Below are positions 1-10,214 of a stretch of DNA of 64,000 nt, piece after piece. This DNA comes from Mucor racemosus (Eukaryota > Mucoromycota > Mucoromycetes > Mucorales > Mucoraceae): positions 2,232,001-2,296,000 of the forward strand of contig JAPEHQ010000002.1 in the NCBI GenBank assembly GCA_027405735.1, in the 5' to 3' direction. The notes under the pieces are model-generated. The model was given only the letters and a program-made list of their open reading frames with translations. It searched no databases and was not told where the DNA came from. Numbering within the stretch: position 1 is the stretch's first letter; every line of letters begins with the position of its first letter. The translations under genes were made by a program, and so were the position numbers.

Positions 1-40
1 TAATTGTAAATTATTTGTTTGTAAATGTAAAAAAGATGAT

Positions 41-77
<37 letters not shown>

Positions 78-1148
78 AAGAGTGCCTTGTTTGTAATTGC
101 CAAGTTGAAATAATCTAAAAATAATGAAGAGAATCTATTCGATATAGTTTTGAAAACAAAGTTCTCCAAAAATAGCATCAGCATCTGTATAATTTTGAAA
201 ACATTCGTGCATTTAGTCAAGATACGCTTGTACGAATGTAGAATTCAAAATGAAAACAAAAAAAAAGTTTTTTTTTTTTTTACTATGCAATTATTCAGGA
301 GAGCAATTGTATGTTTGTGTGTTTGTGTGTCAGATTAAAAGGGATGCTTTATGCATAAATCGCACGTTTATATTTTCATTCTTGTATACGTAACAGCATG
401 ATTTAGTATAGAAATAAACATTTGAAAGGGTTCATGGCAGTGATGTCACATTTTGTTAGAATAGAGTATGCGGCCTTATACTTTGATATGGTACGTTTAT
501 ATTTGCTGTTGTCTTTCTCGTCAATATCAGCCGATGACAATGTATTGCACACATGGAGTAAAATACAATTCGATCGGAATAAATGCTTAAAAATAAAAGA
601 AAAGGAGCTTCTCTTTTTTCGTTTTCTCTCTGAAATTGGCTTAGATGATGAAATATGCATAAGAAATGTTAGGTTAGAATCATTTGATATGATTGTATGC
701 TACACAAAAAACGTTTTATTTCAACTCAGTGATATTTTGAATGATTGTGTAAAGAAGAGAGGGAGGGGGAGAAGAGAAGAAGAGCGGCAGCATAATCAAA
801 AAAGAGATTGGAACTATTCCAAAACAAACGTATTCCCCCCTCGCTGTGTCTCTTGTATAAGTCTCCTCTTCTCTCTGTGTGTATCTCGTCTCCCCTAAAT
901 TTGGTGTAAAATGTATGGTTCTCCTTGATTCTAATTCCCAGCCTTTTGTTTATGTTATAAATTTTGTTTTTACTATAAAAGCATAAAACTAATTAACATT
1001 TGATTCTTGTTTTCTTTCTTATTTCTCTCCCTTTCTTTTTGACTTTATAAAATATCTCTTTTCTCTCTTTTTCGTGCTGGTTCACGTTATCCTATACATA
1101 TACATACACTCACATAAAATTCCCATTCCAAAATCCTTTAAAAGCACA
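1..1148. other. Upstream region of homeodomain gene, no supported gene
   Basis: AT-rich sequence with a TA dinucleotide run at about 45-73 and pyrimidine-rich stretches at 1005-1070, the latter typical of fungal promoters next to a start codon. A 158-codon open frame at 422-898 (plus) and an overlapping minus frame exist, but neither shows recognisable domains, so I see no supported gene. The TATAA and CT-rich stretch before 1149 probably belong to the promoter of the homeodomain gene. Confidence 0.4.
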
Positions 1149-1727
1149 ATGATGAGCCTTAGTTTAAATAAACCTTACCCAACTTCAACAAGCGCTACCA
1201 GAAGAAGAACCCATCTTAAACCAAGCCAAGTTGCTGTATTACAAGAAACATTTGTTACAAATACATTACCTGATGCTGCTGTTCGATCCCAATTAGCTCA
1301 TGAATTAGGTGTAACTGAAAGAACTGTTCAAATATGGTTTCAAAACAGAAGAGCAAAGGCTCGTAAATTAGAAGCAAGCAGCGGTGGCTCAATGTCTTCT
1401 CTAGTACCAAATGTAAGAACTGGCTGGATTGAATTACCAAAGCCAGTTCATCAACAACAACAACAACAACAAAATCATCATCATCACCACCAATCGGAAC
1501 AGCCTCATCATCATCAATATCAACATCATCAATCAGAACAACAAGACCCCAATACTTTCCGTTCTTTAATGTCAACTGAAACGTATGAAAATGAACCTAC
1601 AATCAAACGTAGACCAAGATCATGTTCAAAGCCCGAAAAGACATCAAACTTCATGTTATCAACGCCACCTCAAAGGGCCATGTCGGAAGGTATGGGCCGA
1701 GTTGAAACTAATCAAGGTAATTTTTTT

Positions 1728-1762
<35 letters not shown>

Positions 1763-2603
1763 TACCCCTTAATCTTTGCTAACATACTCTTAAAATCTAG
1801 ATCCCAAACCCATCATTTCATTCCCAGTTCAAGGCATTCGAATTGGCACCTGGGCAAGATTTGCAAGACAAATTACTAGTAATGAATGGGATCTATTCTG
1901 CTTTAGTGATCCTACTGTACGTCAGTTGATCTGGCAAGTTCAAGATGGTGGACATCAATTCAGAATTGAAGTTGATTTTGAGAATATTCAGCAAATCCGA
2001 TTAGGTCAACTTCAAAATGACATTGGTCAACTTGATATTGACCTTGAACCTAAATCAATTATATCTTTTTCTATGCGTAGAAATGGTATTGATCAAGATT
2101 GGGTCAGATGTAATGATTTTACTGAAAATCAACAAGCAAGTAACTTTGACGCTGGCTCCCATGCTCTTCAAGGCTCTCATGATAATCTTCGACAATCTTT
2201 ATTGGAATTGATTTCTCAAGCACCGGATTTAGCTGCTAAACTTGTCATCATTCCAGATAATAATTATCTTTGTCGTGATTTGACAATTTCTCCTTCAGCC
2301 ACACCAGAACCATCATTTAGTAATATGAATTCTGTTGCTGCTGCTACTGCTGCTGCTGCTGCTGCTGCATCATGGTTAGTTGATCCTGCCAAGAACCCCT
2401 GGAACCCCTATTTTCAACAGCAATCTTATGATCCTTCTTCCTCATGGACTTATTTGAACATGCTTCAACAACAGCAACAACAGCAACAACAACAACAGCA
2501 ACAACAACAACAACAACAACAACCAGAACAAGACAATAGCCATTTATTAACCAACCAACATCATCATGATCAAAATAATGTTGTAATGAATAGCTTCTTG
2601 TAA
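1149..2603 (+). CDS. Homeodomain transcription factor (Phx1/Htf1-like)
   Basis: Two exons, 1149-1716 and 1801-2603, give a protein of about 456 residues. The start is the ATG at 1149; the in-frame codons upstream look like 5' leader. The homeodomain lies at about residues 18-77 and carries the recognition-helix motif WFQNRRAK (63-70), so it is a nuclear sequence-specific DNA-binding protein. Exon 2 opens with a conserved-looking block containing GIRIGTWARFARQ, which resembles the region following the homeodomain in fungal Phx1/Htf1-type regulators; that subfamily assignment is inference. Low-complexity tracts follow: His/Gln-rich after the homeodomain, poly-Ala near 2335-2370 and about 20 glutamines near 2464-2522. 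The intron (1717-1800) contains a run of 30 T. NSE1 starts 217 bases downstream on the same strand. Confidence 0.85.
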
Positions 2604-2819
2604 TCACTTATTTTATTGTAGTACTGTTTCAAAGTTCCAAAGAAAAAAATAAAATATAATTAACCAGTTGTTCAATATAATCAAATGTTTGTTTTTTTTT
2701 TATTATTATTATGCTCATTTATAGACCCAATCATACTTCAAACAGTCCTTAAGAACTTGATTTTTAGTACGTGTTGCGCGACTGAAAATCTTTGTATACG
2801 CATTTTTCACTGCACCAAT

Positions 2820-3678
2820 ATGTCAACTACACCAGAATATAATGATTCACATCGATTGTTTATGCAATCCATGCTGTCCAAAAGAATTGTAACTGAGGAG
2901 GAAGCAAAGAGGTTATATGAATCAGTGTGCAATATCACATCCAGTAAGAAGAAATGTACCAAAAAGATACTCGGAAAAAGTAATAATTGTTGATTTCTAG
3001 ATCCTCAAACTGTTGAGTTTCCCATGTTTATTTCTGCATTGAATAAAGAATTAGATACATTAGATTATGCCCTTCGATTATCTCAAAATGAACAAGATGG
3101 CGATATGTATTTAATCATGGTCAACACAAACCAAGATGCTGTTACAGAATTAGCTACAACGTTTACAGCAGTCGATATGGCCTTTATCCGTGAATTGGTA
3201 CTGAATTTGTATGTGTATAAATATAGAACAAGATTATTAACTTACTTTTCATTAGTTTGATTTAATCATCAAAGCAGATAATGAAAACTTTGGTGTTTCT
3301 GCATTAACAGCTGTGCATTTAGGTGGCAAAATAACCCCAAAAATTACCGCTAAAGACACTCAAACATTATTAGACAAATTAGTAGAAGAACAATGGATTG
3401 GAATTGAACAAGGCAATTACTATTTGACCACTCGCTCAATTGCAGAATTACAGGATTATTTCAAACGACAATTCGGGGAAAATATTATGGAATGTATATT
3501 CTGTTTGGACATGATAACAATGGGTGAACATTGCGCTAATGCTCAATGTAGTGTTCGACTTCATAAACACTGTGCAGATAGTCAATTCAGTAACTCTAAT
3601 GACCCCAGATGTCCTACTTGTAATAATAGATGGTCTCGAGATAATACATTTGGCCTTGGTTTACCTGAAGACTCTTGA
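2820..3678 (+). CDS. NSE1: Nse1, RING subunit of the SMC5/6 complex
   Basis: Three exons, 2820-2943, 3001-3197 and 3256-3678, encode about 247 residues, a usual size for Nse1. Nse1 pairs with Nse3 in the SMC5/6 complex, which acts in homologous recombination repair and replication-fork stability, and its variant RING is linked to ubiquitin ligase activity. The N-terminal part has the expected SxHRLFMQSMLSKR opening and winged-helix-like blocks (FIREL, GVSALTAVHLGGK). The C-terminus carries the variant RING: CIFCLD, then a Cys pair, RLHKHC and finally CPTC before NRW. The second intron uses a GTACTG donor because this is the only donor I found that keeps the frame open into FDLIIKADN; the neighbouring GTATGT would put a stop in exon 3. 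Confidence 0.9.
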
Positions 3679-4144
3679 TTTATACATATATATCCCTCCT
3701 TTACTGTACTTTTAAAAATTGATGAGACTAGATAAAATAAAAAATAAAAATATGTTTATATAGAAATATTGTCAAAAAACGCAATGGAAACAGTTTTGAG
3801 CATTAATCTCGCAATGCTGACTCATTAAAACTCTTTAATGCCATCTGCAAGTATATCTTTTCTTCCTTTTTTTGTATGCTACAAAATATATGCATTATAA
3901 AATGTCAAAATTATTGATTGTGAGTATAACCCTGATTCATATCTTCATTTTGATATGTACCTTGCTTTTATAATCTGAAATTTTGTATATAATCAAAATC
4001 ATTCGAAAATCTGTTAAGGTTTATTTTCAGGGCCAACATCTCATGTTGGAAGGAAGATTCGATTAGATTTTCTTTTTTTCAAAACCTGCGACATTCGAAG
4101 ACATATTCATGGTATATAATACTTGTGCCAAACACCATCATATC
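3679..4144. other. Intergenic, nothing recognised
   Basis: AT-rich sequence downstream of NSE1 with AATAAA-like stretches at about 3735-3750 that may serve as its polyadenylation signal. No ORF, RNA gene or repeat recognised. Confidence 0.4.
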
Positions 4145-4784
4145 TCAGATCTTTCTTTGGAAGAGGGGAAACCATGAGCCACGAACCCAATTAGTATACT
4201 TGACGTCTTTATGAATGCCTGAGACATCTTCGCTTGGTACTTTTTCCTCATAGGCTTCCTCTTCCTCAAAGGTTTCTTCCTCAGAGATTTCTTCTGAGAC
4301 TTCTTGACTAGAGATTTCTTCGTAAGAACTTTCATTAGAAGAGCTTTGTTCATCAGAAGAGTTTCCATATGGAGATCTTTTGATACAGAGCTTTCTTTCT
4401 ATAGGCTTGCTATCAGAAGACTTGTCAAATTCTAGTTTTTGAAATAAATTTTTCAAGTACAAGAGATTTCTTTTTAAAGTGAATAGTCTTTCCAGCAGAA
4501 CACGTGTTTTTCTCATCTCAATCTGAGATGGTAGTCTGAGTGATCCTAGTTGACTTGCCAGATACAACCAATTTAACATTCATGACCTGGCCTTCGATGC
4601 CGGTAATCTGTATGCAGCAGCCTGCAATGTTTCTCTTCTCTCTACTCTTCAAGCCAAGGAACTTATAGAATTGATCAGCAACTGTTTTGCCTTCATGAAG
4701 TATTTTTCTGTGATCGCTACAGAACTTGTCGTTATGATTGTTTTTTGCAAGCTCGACGCAAGCCAAATCGACAACTCTTCCATG
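4145..4784 (-). pseudogene. Broken gene fragment with acidic Ser/Glu tail
   Basis: Read on the minus strand, 4784 down to about 4520 gives a plausible coding stretch (HGRVVDLACVELAKN, then DHRKILHEGKTVADQ and IQITGIEGQV). This resembles, from memory, a multicopy hypothetical protein family common in Mucoromycota with an E...K, D..K.L.E.K pattern; no function is known to me. It then hits a stop. The next frame continues from about 4530 to 4145 with a basic segment and a long acidic Ser/Glu-rich tail, so a frameshift near 4520-4530 separates the halves. The 5' end is cut at 4784/4785 by an AGCTCG-type inverted-repeat element, and no convincing upstream part was found beyond it. It looks like a pseudogene disrupted by an insertion plus a frameshift. 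Confidence 0.45.
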
Positions 4785-5170
4785 AATGATATTAAACGAG
4801 TCGAGGTTTTTTTTATGTAGTCGAGCTTTTCTCAAGGTTCGTTGAAGTTAGACGAGCTTACAAAAAATCTCGTTCAACCTCGATGAGCTTTTTTATGCAG
4901 CGACTAAAACTCATCATCTCAATGCAAGCTTTATTTTACCTTTCCAGTGACAAATATCTAAAGTAAAGCAAACTTATGAATGTCAATTGAAAATTATCTA
5001 AAGTAATAATGTCATATCATTTACTAATTATTATTTAAATTTGAACTTTTTGAAAAGAAATCAAAAGCTCGTCTTTCTCAAACGAGCTTTTTAAAAAGAA
5101 ACCAAAAGCTCGGCTCGTTGTGGCGAGCTTTGGTCAAGCTTGTCCAAGGCTCGGGCTCGTGTTTTATACC
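4785..5170. mobile_element. AGCTCG-rich inverted-repeat element, copy 1
   Basis: About 386 bp, matching the element at 8240-8723 almost end to end but with an internal deletion. Both begin with GATATTAAACGAG and end with TCGTNTTTTATAC, which is the imperfect inverse of the start. The interior is packed with AGCTCG/CGAGCT motifs able to fold back. It abuts the 5' end of the broken gene at 4784. I found no clear target duplication here, so this copy is probably older than copy 2. No coding capacity. Confidence 0.6.
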
Positions 5171-5467
5171 AACTTAGAAGAGTTAATATTGTATTTTCAT
5201 GTTGCTCTTATAAGTTCTTTGTCGCATAATCAAACATGTTCAGTATCCCATTGATAATAGCTAACCTCAGACGAAAAAGCTGCAAGATAAAAAGCATATG
5301 TATTTTTCCCTAGTACAACATTTTCAGGGTTCTAAAATCTGCTTAAACCTTATCTATAGGATACCCTTCTTTCACCAATTATTATCTATTTATTGCTGTA
5401 TCCATTTGTTAATGCAAAACAAATATTCCAACTGCCATCCTATTCAACATTGTCCCGGCTACAAACT
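5171..5467. other. Intergenic, nothing firm
   Basis: About 300 bases between the AGCTCG element and an R1 repeat. If the broken gene at 4145-4784 continued upstream, its 5' part should lie here on the minus strand. A short run reading FDYATKNL is present, but it soon meets a stop and I could not confirm homology. Confidence 0.3.
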
Positions 5468-6345
5468 CTATTAAATAAAGCAAGCTTGATTACTATAGTG
5501 ATTGTTTGATAAATTTGAACAATGCAGAAATGACCAGCTTAAGGTTGAAAAACCGCATTTGAAATGAAAATAAGTCGAGAAAATACTAAGATATTGCAAT
5601 AATGGCTATTAAGTAAACTCTACTTTATTTTTCATTCTCTACCAGAATATTTAGGTCTTAGATTTCTGTAAAGACTTTTTTATTTTTTTATAAATTTTGT
5701 GAGAGCTCTTTTTGTAGTATAGAAATCCATGAAGGGATGATTGGTTTAAAAAACTAGAGCCATAGGATAGTACTCATTAGTGTCTATCTAACGAATTTTA
5801 TCTCGTCATAAAATATTGATTTTTCGTCGAGAAAATTGAGATTGGATGATTGATTTTTAGTGATACAAAAAATGATCCATTTTGGACGAGGATATACAAG
5901 GAAAAATTTTCGGTTTTACGAAAAAAAGATCAAAAAAATGTATATCCCCACAAAAAATAGGGCTGAAGCTACGTATAAATACTCATTTTGTAGATAAGTT
6001 TGTTGTGTATAATATAAAAATAAGATGGTTTAGAGTTGCATTTAAATGAAGGGTACTTTTTCATCAAAAACCGTTAAAATTTGATATTAAATTTACTAGG
6101 GATTTTATGAGAAAAATATTTTTAAAACCTACACAGATCGATTCAGAATTAAAAACTGAACCCAAGATATTTAGTACGCTAGCTCAACTTACTATGCATT
6201 TTTGTGAGCAATTAAACATACAAGGCTTTTTTTTGGATTTTTTTGGATTTTTTTCCATTTGAACACTTTTTGAATTCAAGCTCAGTTACATATGCATATC
6301 TGATTATACAATTTTATATGGTGATATTCAAAATTGAAGCGCGGC
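5468..6345 (+). repeat. Dispersed repeat R1, copy A
   Basis: The sequence is matched in inverted orientation by 31675-32697 and 34474-35540, and more distantly in direct orientation by 15525-17010 and 18925-19970. Recognisable blocks include the stretch at 5570-5650 around TTCATTCTCTACCAGAATAT and the block around GATTTTTCGTCGAGAAAA at 5818. Similarity to the other copies stops near 6345, after CATATGCATATCTGATTATA. All copies are full of stops in every frame, so R1 is probably noncoding or a non-autonomous transposon; I cannot assign a class. Confidence 0.65.
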
Positions 6346-7102
6346 ACCCACTACGGCCGAACTATGCTTCCCATGGGTATAATGATCTGCACAAGTGGGC
6401 AGAATAGAAACTTTTGTGCAGATTAGGCAGCCCAGATGAGCAGAGCAATGAGATTAAAGTTTTTTAGACAATTTACTAAAGTATATTAATCATAATATAA
6501 TCAATAGCGAAGATAATTTGAATGGTTTAAAGCAGATGTAAGTTACTCTGTTTCAACAGAATTGCCTTATTGACGAGATATATCAGTTTGAAATTTGAGG
6601 TTTGAAAGAGTTCTGCTCATGTTCTTCTTTCGGGGAAATGGGAACAACGACAACAACCTGTTTGATAACACTAAAAGTATTTATGCCTCTGTAAATTCCT
6701 GTTTGTAACACACAAAATCTTTTTTCTTCCCTACTCTTTCCTCAAACAGCTCTTTTATTTACGTTTGAAACTACAACAAAAAGGCCAATATTTTTTTATA
6801 AACTGAAATCAAGAAGCAGGTACAAGTACATGTTTTTCCTATTGTTTATTTGGAAATGAATTATTAACTATTAATGTTAGGGCGCGTTATAATATCTTCT
6901 TCGAACAAAAAAAGCATTCAAGACTTAATCATTTTGTTCCATTATCTACGTTATAATGAATGCTTTTTTTGGTTTAAAGTCGATATCTACCTGCAGAAAA
7001 ATTGGTGATTATAAAAGTATGTATAGTATCTACTTGGTTTGAATGAATGAATAAACTCATGTTAATCTATTTAATTTCTTAAAAATTATTTGTTTCTATT
7101 TA
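6346..7102. other. Intergenic with a spaced inverted repeat
   Basis: No gene seen. A perfect 14-base inverted repeat, AAAAAAAGCATTCA at 6907-6920 and its complement at 6957-6970, encloses 36 bases and could form a hairpin. Its meaning is unknown. Confidence 0.35.
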
Positions 7103-7363
7103 GTGGCCAACAGCTAAGAAGAGCAAGGCAAGATGTTGTTTTGTATACCACATACCACAATTACCAACTATCAAAGGTACATTATAATTATTACTTTTGC
7201 TTGTTATTAATAATTTATTTTACTAATAAATTAATTTTTATAGGTCAAAAGTAAGTTAATTCTGGTAAAGCATTGAATAAATTGGCTTGGGACAAAGAGG
7301 GTAAAAAGGTGGCAATAGGTCCGAGTGATGGCCATGTTTATATTTGTGATGTTGGAGGGTAAG
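7103..7363 (+). pseudogene. Relic of cytoplasmic dynein intermediate chain (WD40 end)
   Basis: The clearest part is at about 7256-7363, reading NSGKALNKLAWDKEGKK then VAIGPSDGHVYICDVGG before a stop. This matches the last WD40 blade of dynein intermediate chains, where a KALNxxxW...G..VAVGDS.G..YVYDVG pattern is typical. Upstream, 7103-7150 could be another exon piece, separated by an intron-like stretch ending in TTTATAG at about 7243, but a stop (TAA in AAGTAAGTT) interrupts the frame just before the conserved block. The retained intron suggests a genomic fragment, not a reverse-transcribed copy. The functional gene must lie elsewhere. The assignment rests on memory of the family motif. Confidence 0.5.
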
Positions 7364-7455
7364 ACTAAAACTTAATGTAAATCATCTCTAGCACATTAAT
7401 TATCAAGTAAGTCTATATTATTATCAAATACACTATCACACAATATTAACATGTA

Positions 7456-7949
7456 CAGTCGTGATTCGATTTAGTGGACTCGTAAGTAATGGATTTTCGA
7501 TTTAATGGACAGTTTGAAATCTCCCATTTTTTTTCATAATTTTACTGCCTAAATCCACTGAATCGATTCAGTGGATAGTGGACAATTTCGTTTCTACCAG
7601 TTCACTATATTAGTAAAATATAAATACTATTGAATAAAACTGTATTTAGTCGGTAATAGCTTGATCTAGTAACCATGAAATTAGAAGAAATATGGAGAAT
7701 AACCAAATTACGTGCCTAATTTACCCCAGTTTTTTAATAAATCTCTTATTATCCACTGTTTAATTCAGTTGCTCAAATATAAAAAGCCTTTATTAACAAT
7801 ATTATTTAATACTATAAACTAGTAACGCCTTTTTATTCTCATTTTTTGATCCAATATTACGAAAAATGATTTATTCGATTTGGTGGAAAATTTGATTTAA
7901 TCGACACTTTTCTCCCTCTCAACGATTCCACAAAACCGAATCATTACTG
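7456..7949. mobile_element. Tigger/pogo-like MITE
   Basis: A 494-bp segment with terminal inverted repeats starting CAGTCGTGATTCGATTTAG at the left and, read inward from the right end, CAGTAATGATTCGGTTTTG; about 22 of the first 27 bases match. It is flanked by TA on both sides (7454-7455 and 7950-7951), as expected for Tc1/mariner superfamily insertion. The CAGT start and the CGATTT..TGGA core are typical of the pogo/Tigger/Fot1 branch. There is no transposase ORF, so it is a non-autonomous deletion derivative. Confidence 0.75.
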
Positions 7950-8031
7950 TATAAAGATTTACAGTAATTAGCTTGAATCAAGTGGATACAGCATCGTAAA
8001 TTCTTGAAAAATTTCCCAAATATTATAAAAT

Positions 8032-8782
8032 TGTAATCTCCGAGATATTATGTTATTTAGAATAAAGAATAATTGCTTATTGATTGATTATTTACTCGCT
8101 ATTTATACTATTGTATTAATTGACTACGGATACATGGTTGCTAATCATGTACCAATAGATTACTTCTAGAAGGTGTCTATGCCTTGGTCTTGCTACGCAT
8201 GCTTACCAAGCAACCTTCTCGTATATTCTAGCAGTGTCTAGTGATATTAAACGAGCCGAGCCTTTTTTATGCAGCCGAGCTTTTCTCAAGGCTCGTTAAA
8301 GTTAGATGAGCTTACAAAAAAGCTCGTTCAACCTCGACGAGCTTTTTTTTGCGCGTGACTAGAGCTCGTTTACCCCAAACGAGCTTTTTTATGCAGCGAC
8401 TAAAACTCATCATCTCAATGCGAGCTTTATTTTACCTTTCCAGTGACAAATATCTAAAGTAAAGCAAACTTATGAATGTCAATTGACAATTATCTAAAGT
8501 AATAATGTCATAGCATTTACTAATTATTATTTAAATTTGAACTTTTTGAAAAGAAGTCAAAAGCTCGTCTTTCTCAAACGAGCTTTTTAAAAAAAAGTCA
8601 AAAACTCGTCTTTGTCAAACGAGCTTTTATTAAAGCTCGGCTCGAGCTCGAGTGATACAAAGCTCGGCTCGTTGTGGCGAGCTTTGGTCAAGCTCGTCCT
8701 AGGCTCGGCTCGTCTTTTATACTTAGCAGTGTCTCTAGCATTAATAATTGGTTCACTTTTCGAAGGCCTTGGAGCCACTACA
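8032..8782. mobile_element. Solo LTR (256 bp without nested insert), TSD AAAAT
   Basis: Begins TGTAATCTCCGAG and ends GAGCCACTACA, i.e. TG...CA, and is bounded by the 5-bp direct repeat AAAAT at 8027-8031 and 8783-8787. The second R2 copy at about 52670 reads straight through AAAATCTCTTATT, giving an empty site with a single AAAAT. Subtracting the nested AGCTCG element and its duplicated target leaves an LTR of about 256 bp. Sequence differs from the Ty3 LTR family at 55426, so this is another LTR family. No internal retroelement sequence remains. Confidence 0.8.
8240..8723. mobile_element. AGCTCG-rich inverted-repeat element, copy 2, 11-bp TSD
   Basis: A 484-bp element inserted inside the solo LTR at 8032-8782. 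Both sides carry the identical 11-bp sequence TAGCAGTGTCT (8229-8239 and 8724-8734). The ends are imperfect inverted repeats: AGTGATATTAAACGAGCCGAG at the left and AGTATAAAAGACGAGCCGAG read inward from the right. The interior holds more than ten AGCTCG/CGAGCT hexamers in both orientations, so most of the element can fold back. Target duplications of 8-11 bp suggest Mutator-like mobilisation; that class is inference. No ORF of its own. Confidence 0.8.
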
Positions 8783-9328
8783 AAAATCTCTTATTTTTAA
8801 GACTTCTAAGGCTTATAAGCGGAATGTTAATTTCGAAAATTATTTTTCTCCAGATCATCCATTTTGACATTTTTTAATTTTTTTTTTCTGATTTTGCAAA
8901 TCTAGTGTTAATTATACTACAAATTATAAAAACAAAAAATATACACATATACAGAATTTAGCGCTCTATTTCCTCAACAAAAAATAACAAACGTTTTTGT
9001 TGCAAAATATTACTTGAAAATCCTTTAACCAAAATTTCGTTTTGAGGGCAAAAATGCAAATTTTTATTACTTGACATTTGATATTAAGCTTTTACGACAT
9101 GTGTATTAGCTATACCTACAATTTTCTCTCATAATGTAGTATATTTAAACGTTGATTTTGGTATCAAAATTTGATTTTTCTGTTTTTTGATGAAAATCAT
9201 GAACGTTGGTAAGGATAAAATGAGTCCCGAAAAATGTCCGCTACAAAGTCTGAATTTTCAGACTGTACGTGGTTAAATATAAGAAAAGTTATAAAAAAGA
9301 AACGCTTTTTTATTTAAAACTTATACAC

Positions 9329-9469
9329 TATGAAAAAAAATCCCTTAATTCTCTTAGTTATGCCACATTAAGAAAAATAAGACAAAATTTACAAAAAATA
9401 AGCAGGGAAAATTTTCTTATTTTCCTTAATGTGGCACAATTAAGAAAATTAAGAGATTTTTTCTTCATA
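9329..9469. mobile_element. 141-bp MITE with about 53-bp inverted repeats
   Basis: Left arm 9329-9381 (starts TATGAAAAAAAATCCCTTAA) and right arm 9416-9469 (ends TTTTTTCTTCATA) are imperfect inverted complements over about 53 bases around a 34-base centre. The second R2 copy near 53190-53205 lacks the whole segment, so this is an insertion. The exact target duplication is unclear; an AT-rich stretch of about 9 bases related to TTAGATATA may be duplicated. Confidence 0.65.
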
Positions 9470-9681
9470 GCGTTAGATATATACCATAGTATAAGAGACT
9501 TAACCGTTCCATCTTTCTATGCTCAATTACGACATTGCTCTACGGGCTCGCTTTAGCAATCTTTTAATGAATGTATAAAATGACAGACGGTTTTTCTGGT
9601 AGAAGAATTCTTGAACACATAATAAAAGTTGTCCAACAATTTATTCCACATATTGTTATATATAATCTTAAGCATCAAGTC

Positions 9682-10214
9682 TAATGTATATTTTCAGATT
9701 TGATAAATAATACTTAGAAAAGAATACAATTAAAAAGAATGAGGAATGAATCAGCTCTTCAACTGCATAATTAAAACAAAATATTGTTTATTTAGATATA
9801 AAAGTATAGCCTTTTATATTAATTTGACATTGAGATTCATCCCGAGATGTAATTTAAGGCACTATCGAACCATTAGATCTGTTTGATAGTAATCTATGAC
9901 TTCAAATGGATCAATCATAATTTAACCATTCTTGCAGAGCTTGTACGTTGCCTTGTTTTAATGCTGCGCTAAATGTGCTTGGATGTTGATTTGATAGCTA
10001 CTTGATTGATTAACCGCTGGAATAAAATTATATGGTTTCATAATTGAGGTCCAAGCATTTTTGGTAACTGATGGATTAAACTTAGTACGCTAGGAGTTTT
10101 TCATATTCTGTACCAAGGCTTTGAACTTCAATACATGTTATAGTCAATAGATTGTACAATGTATTGATGATGTAGAAGATGATAAAAGATGGTACTTGGT
10201 GATATTATGCCGCA
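9682..10214 (-). mobile_element. Solo or truncated LTR of the resident Ty3 family
   Basis: About 533 bp aligning throughout with the LTR at 55426-55954 in the same orientation (element coding direction minus), but clearly diverged by substitutions and small indels, so it is an old copy. Landmarks: TTTGATAGTAATCTATG near 9880 and TACGCTAGGAGTTTTTCATA near 10087. No gag-pol sequence is attached. On the low-coordinate side it is followed by about 75 bases that also flank the LTR at 33496-34032. Confidence 0.75.

Larger units (their letters stand above)
7952..9605 (+). repeat. Dispersed repeat R2, copy 1 (interrupted twice)
   Basis: Matches 52597-53340 in direct orientation. The homologous parts here are 7952-8031, 8783-9328 and 9470-9605. 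The two gaps relative to the second copy are a solo LTR (8032-8782, itself carrying the AGCTCG element) and a 141-bp MITE (9329-9469). Shared landmarks include GGATACAGCATCGTAAATTC near the start and the block around GTTGATTTTGGTATCAAAAT at 9152. No coding potential is visible; the 95-codon frame across 9269-9556 runs through the MITE and is spurious. Confidence 0.75.

Noticed and set aside
422..898. 158-codon plus-strand open frame
   Set aside because: No domain, overlaps another open frame on the minus strand, and the composition looks like AT-rich noncoding DNA; the Arg/Lys-rich end comes from a purine tract.
9269..9556. 95-codon frame
   Set aside because: It spans a MITE inserted in repeat R2; the other R2 copy has no such frame.
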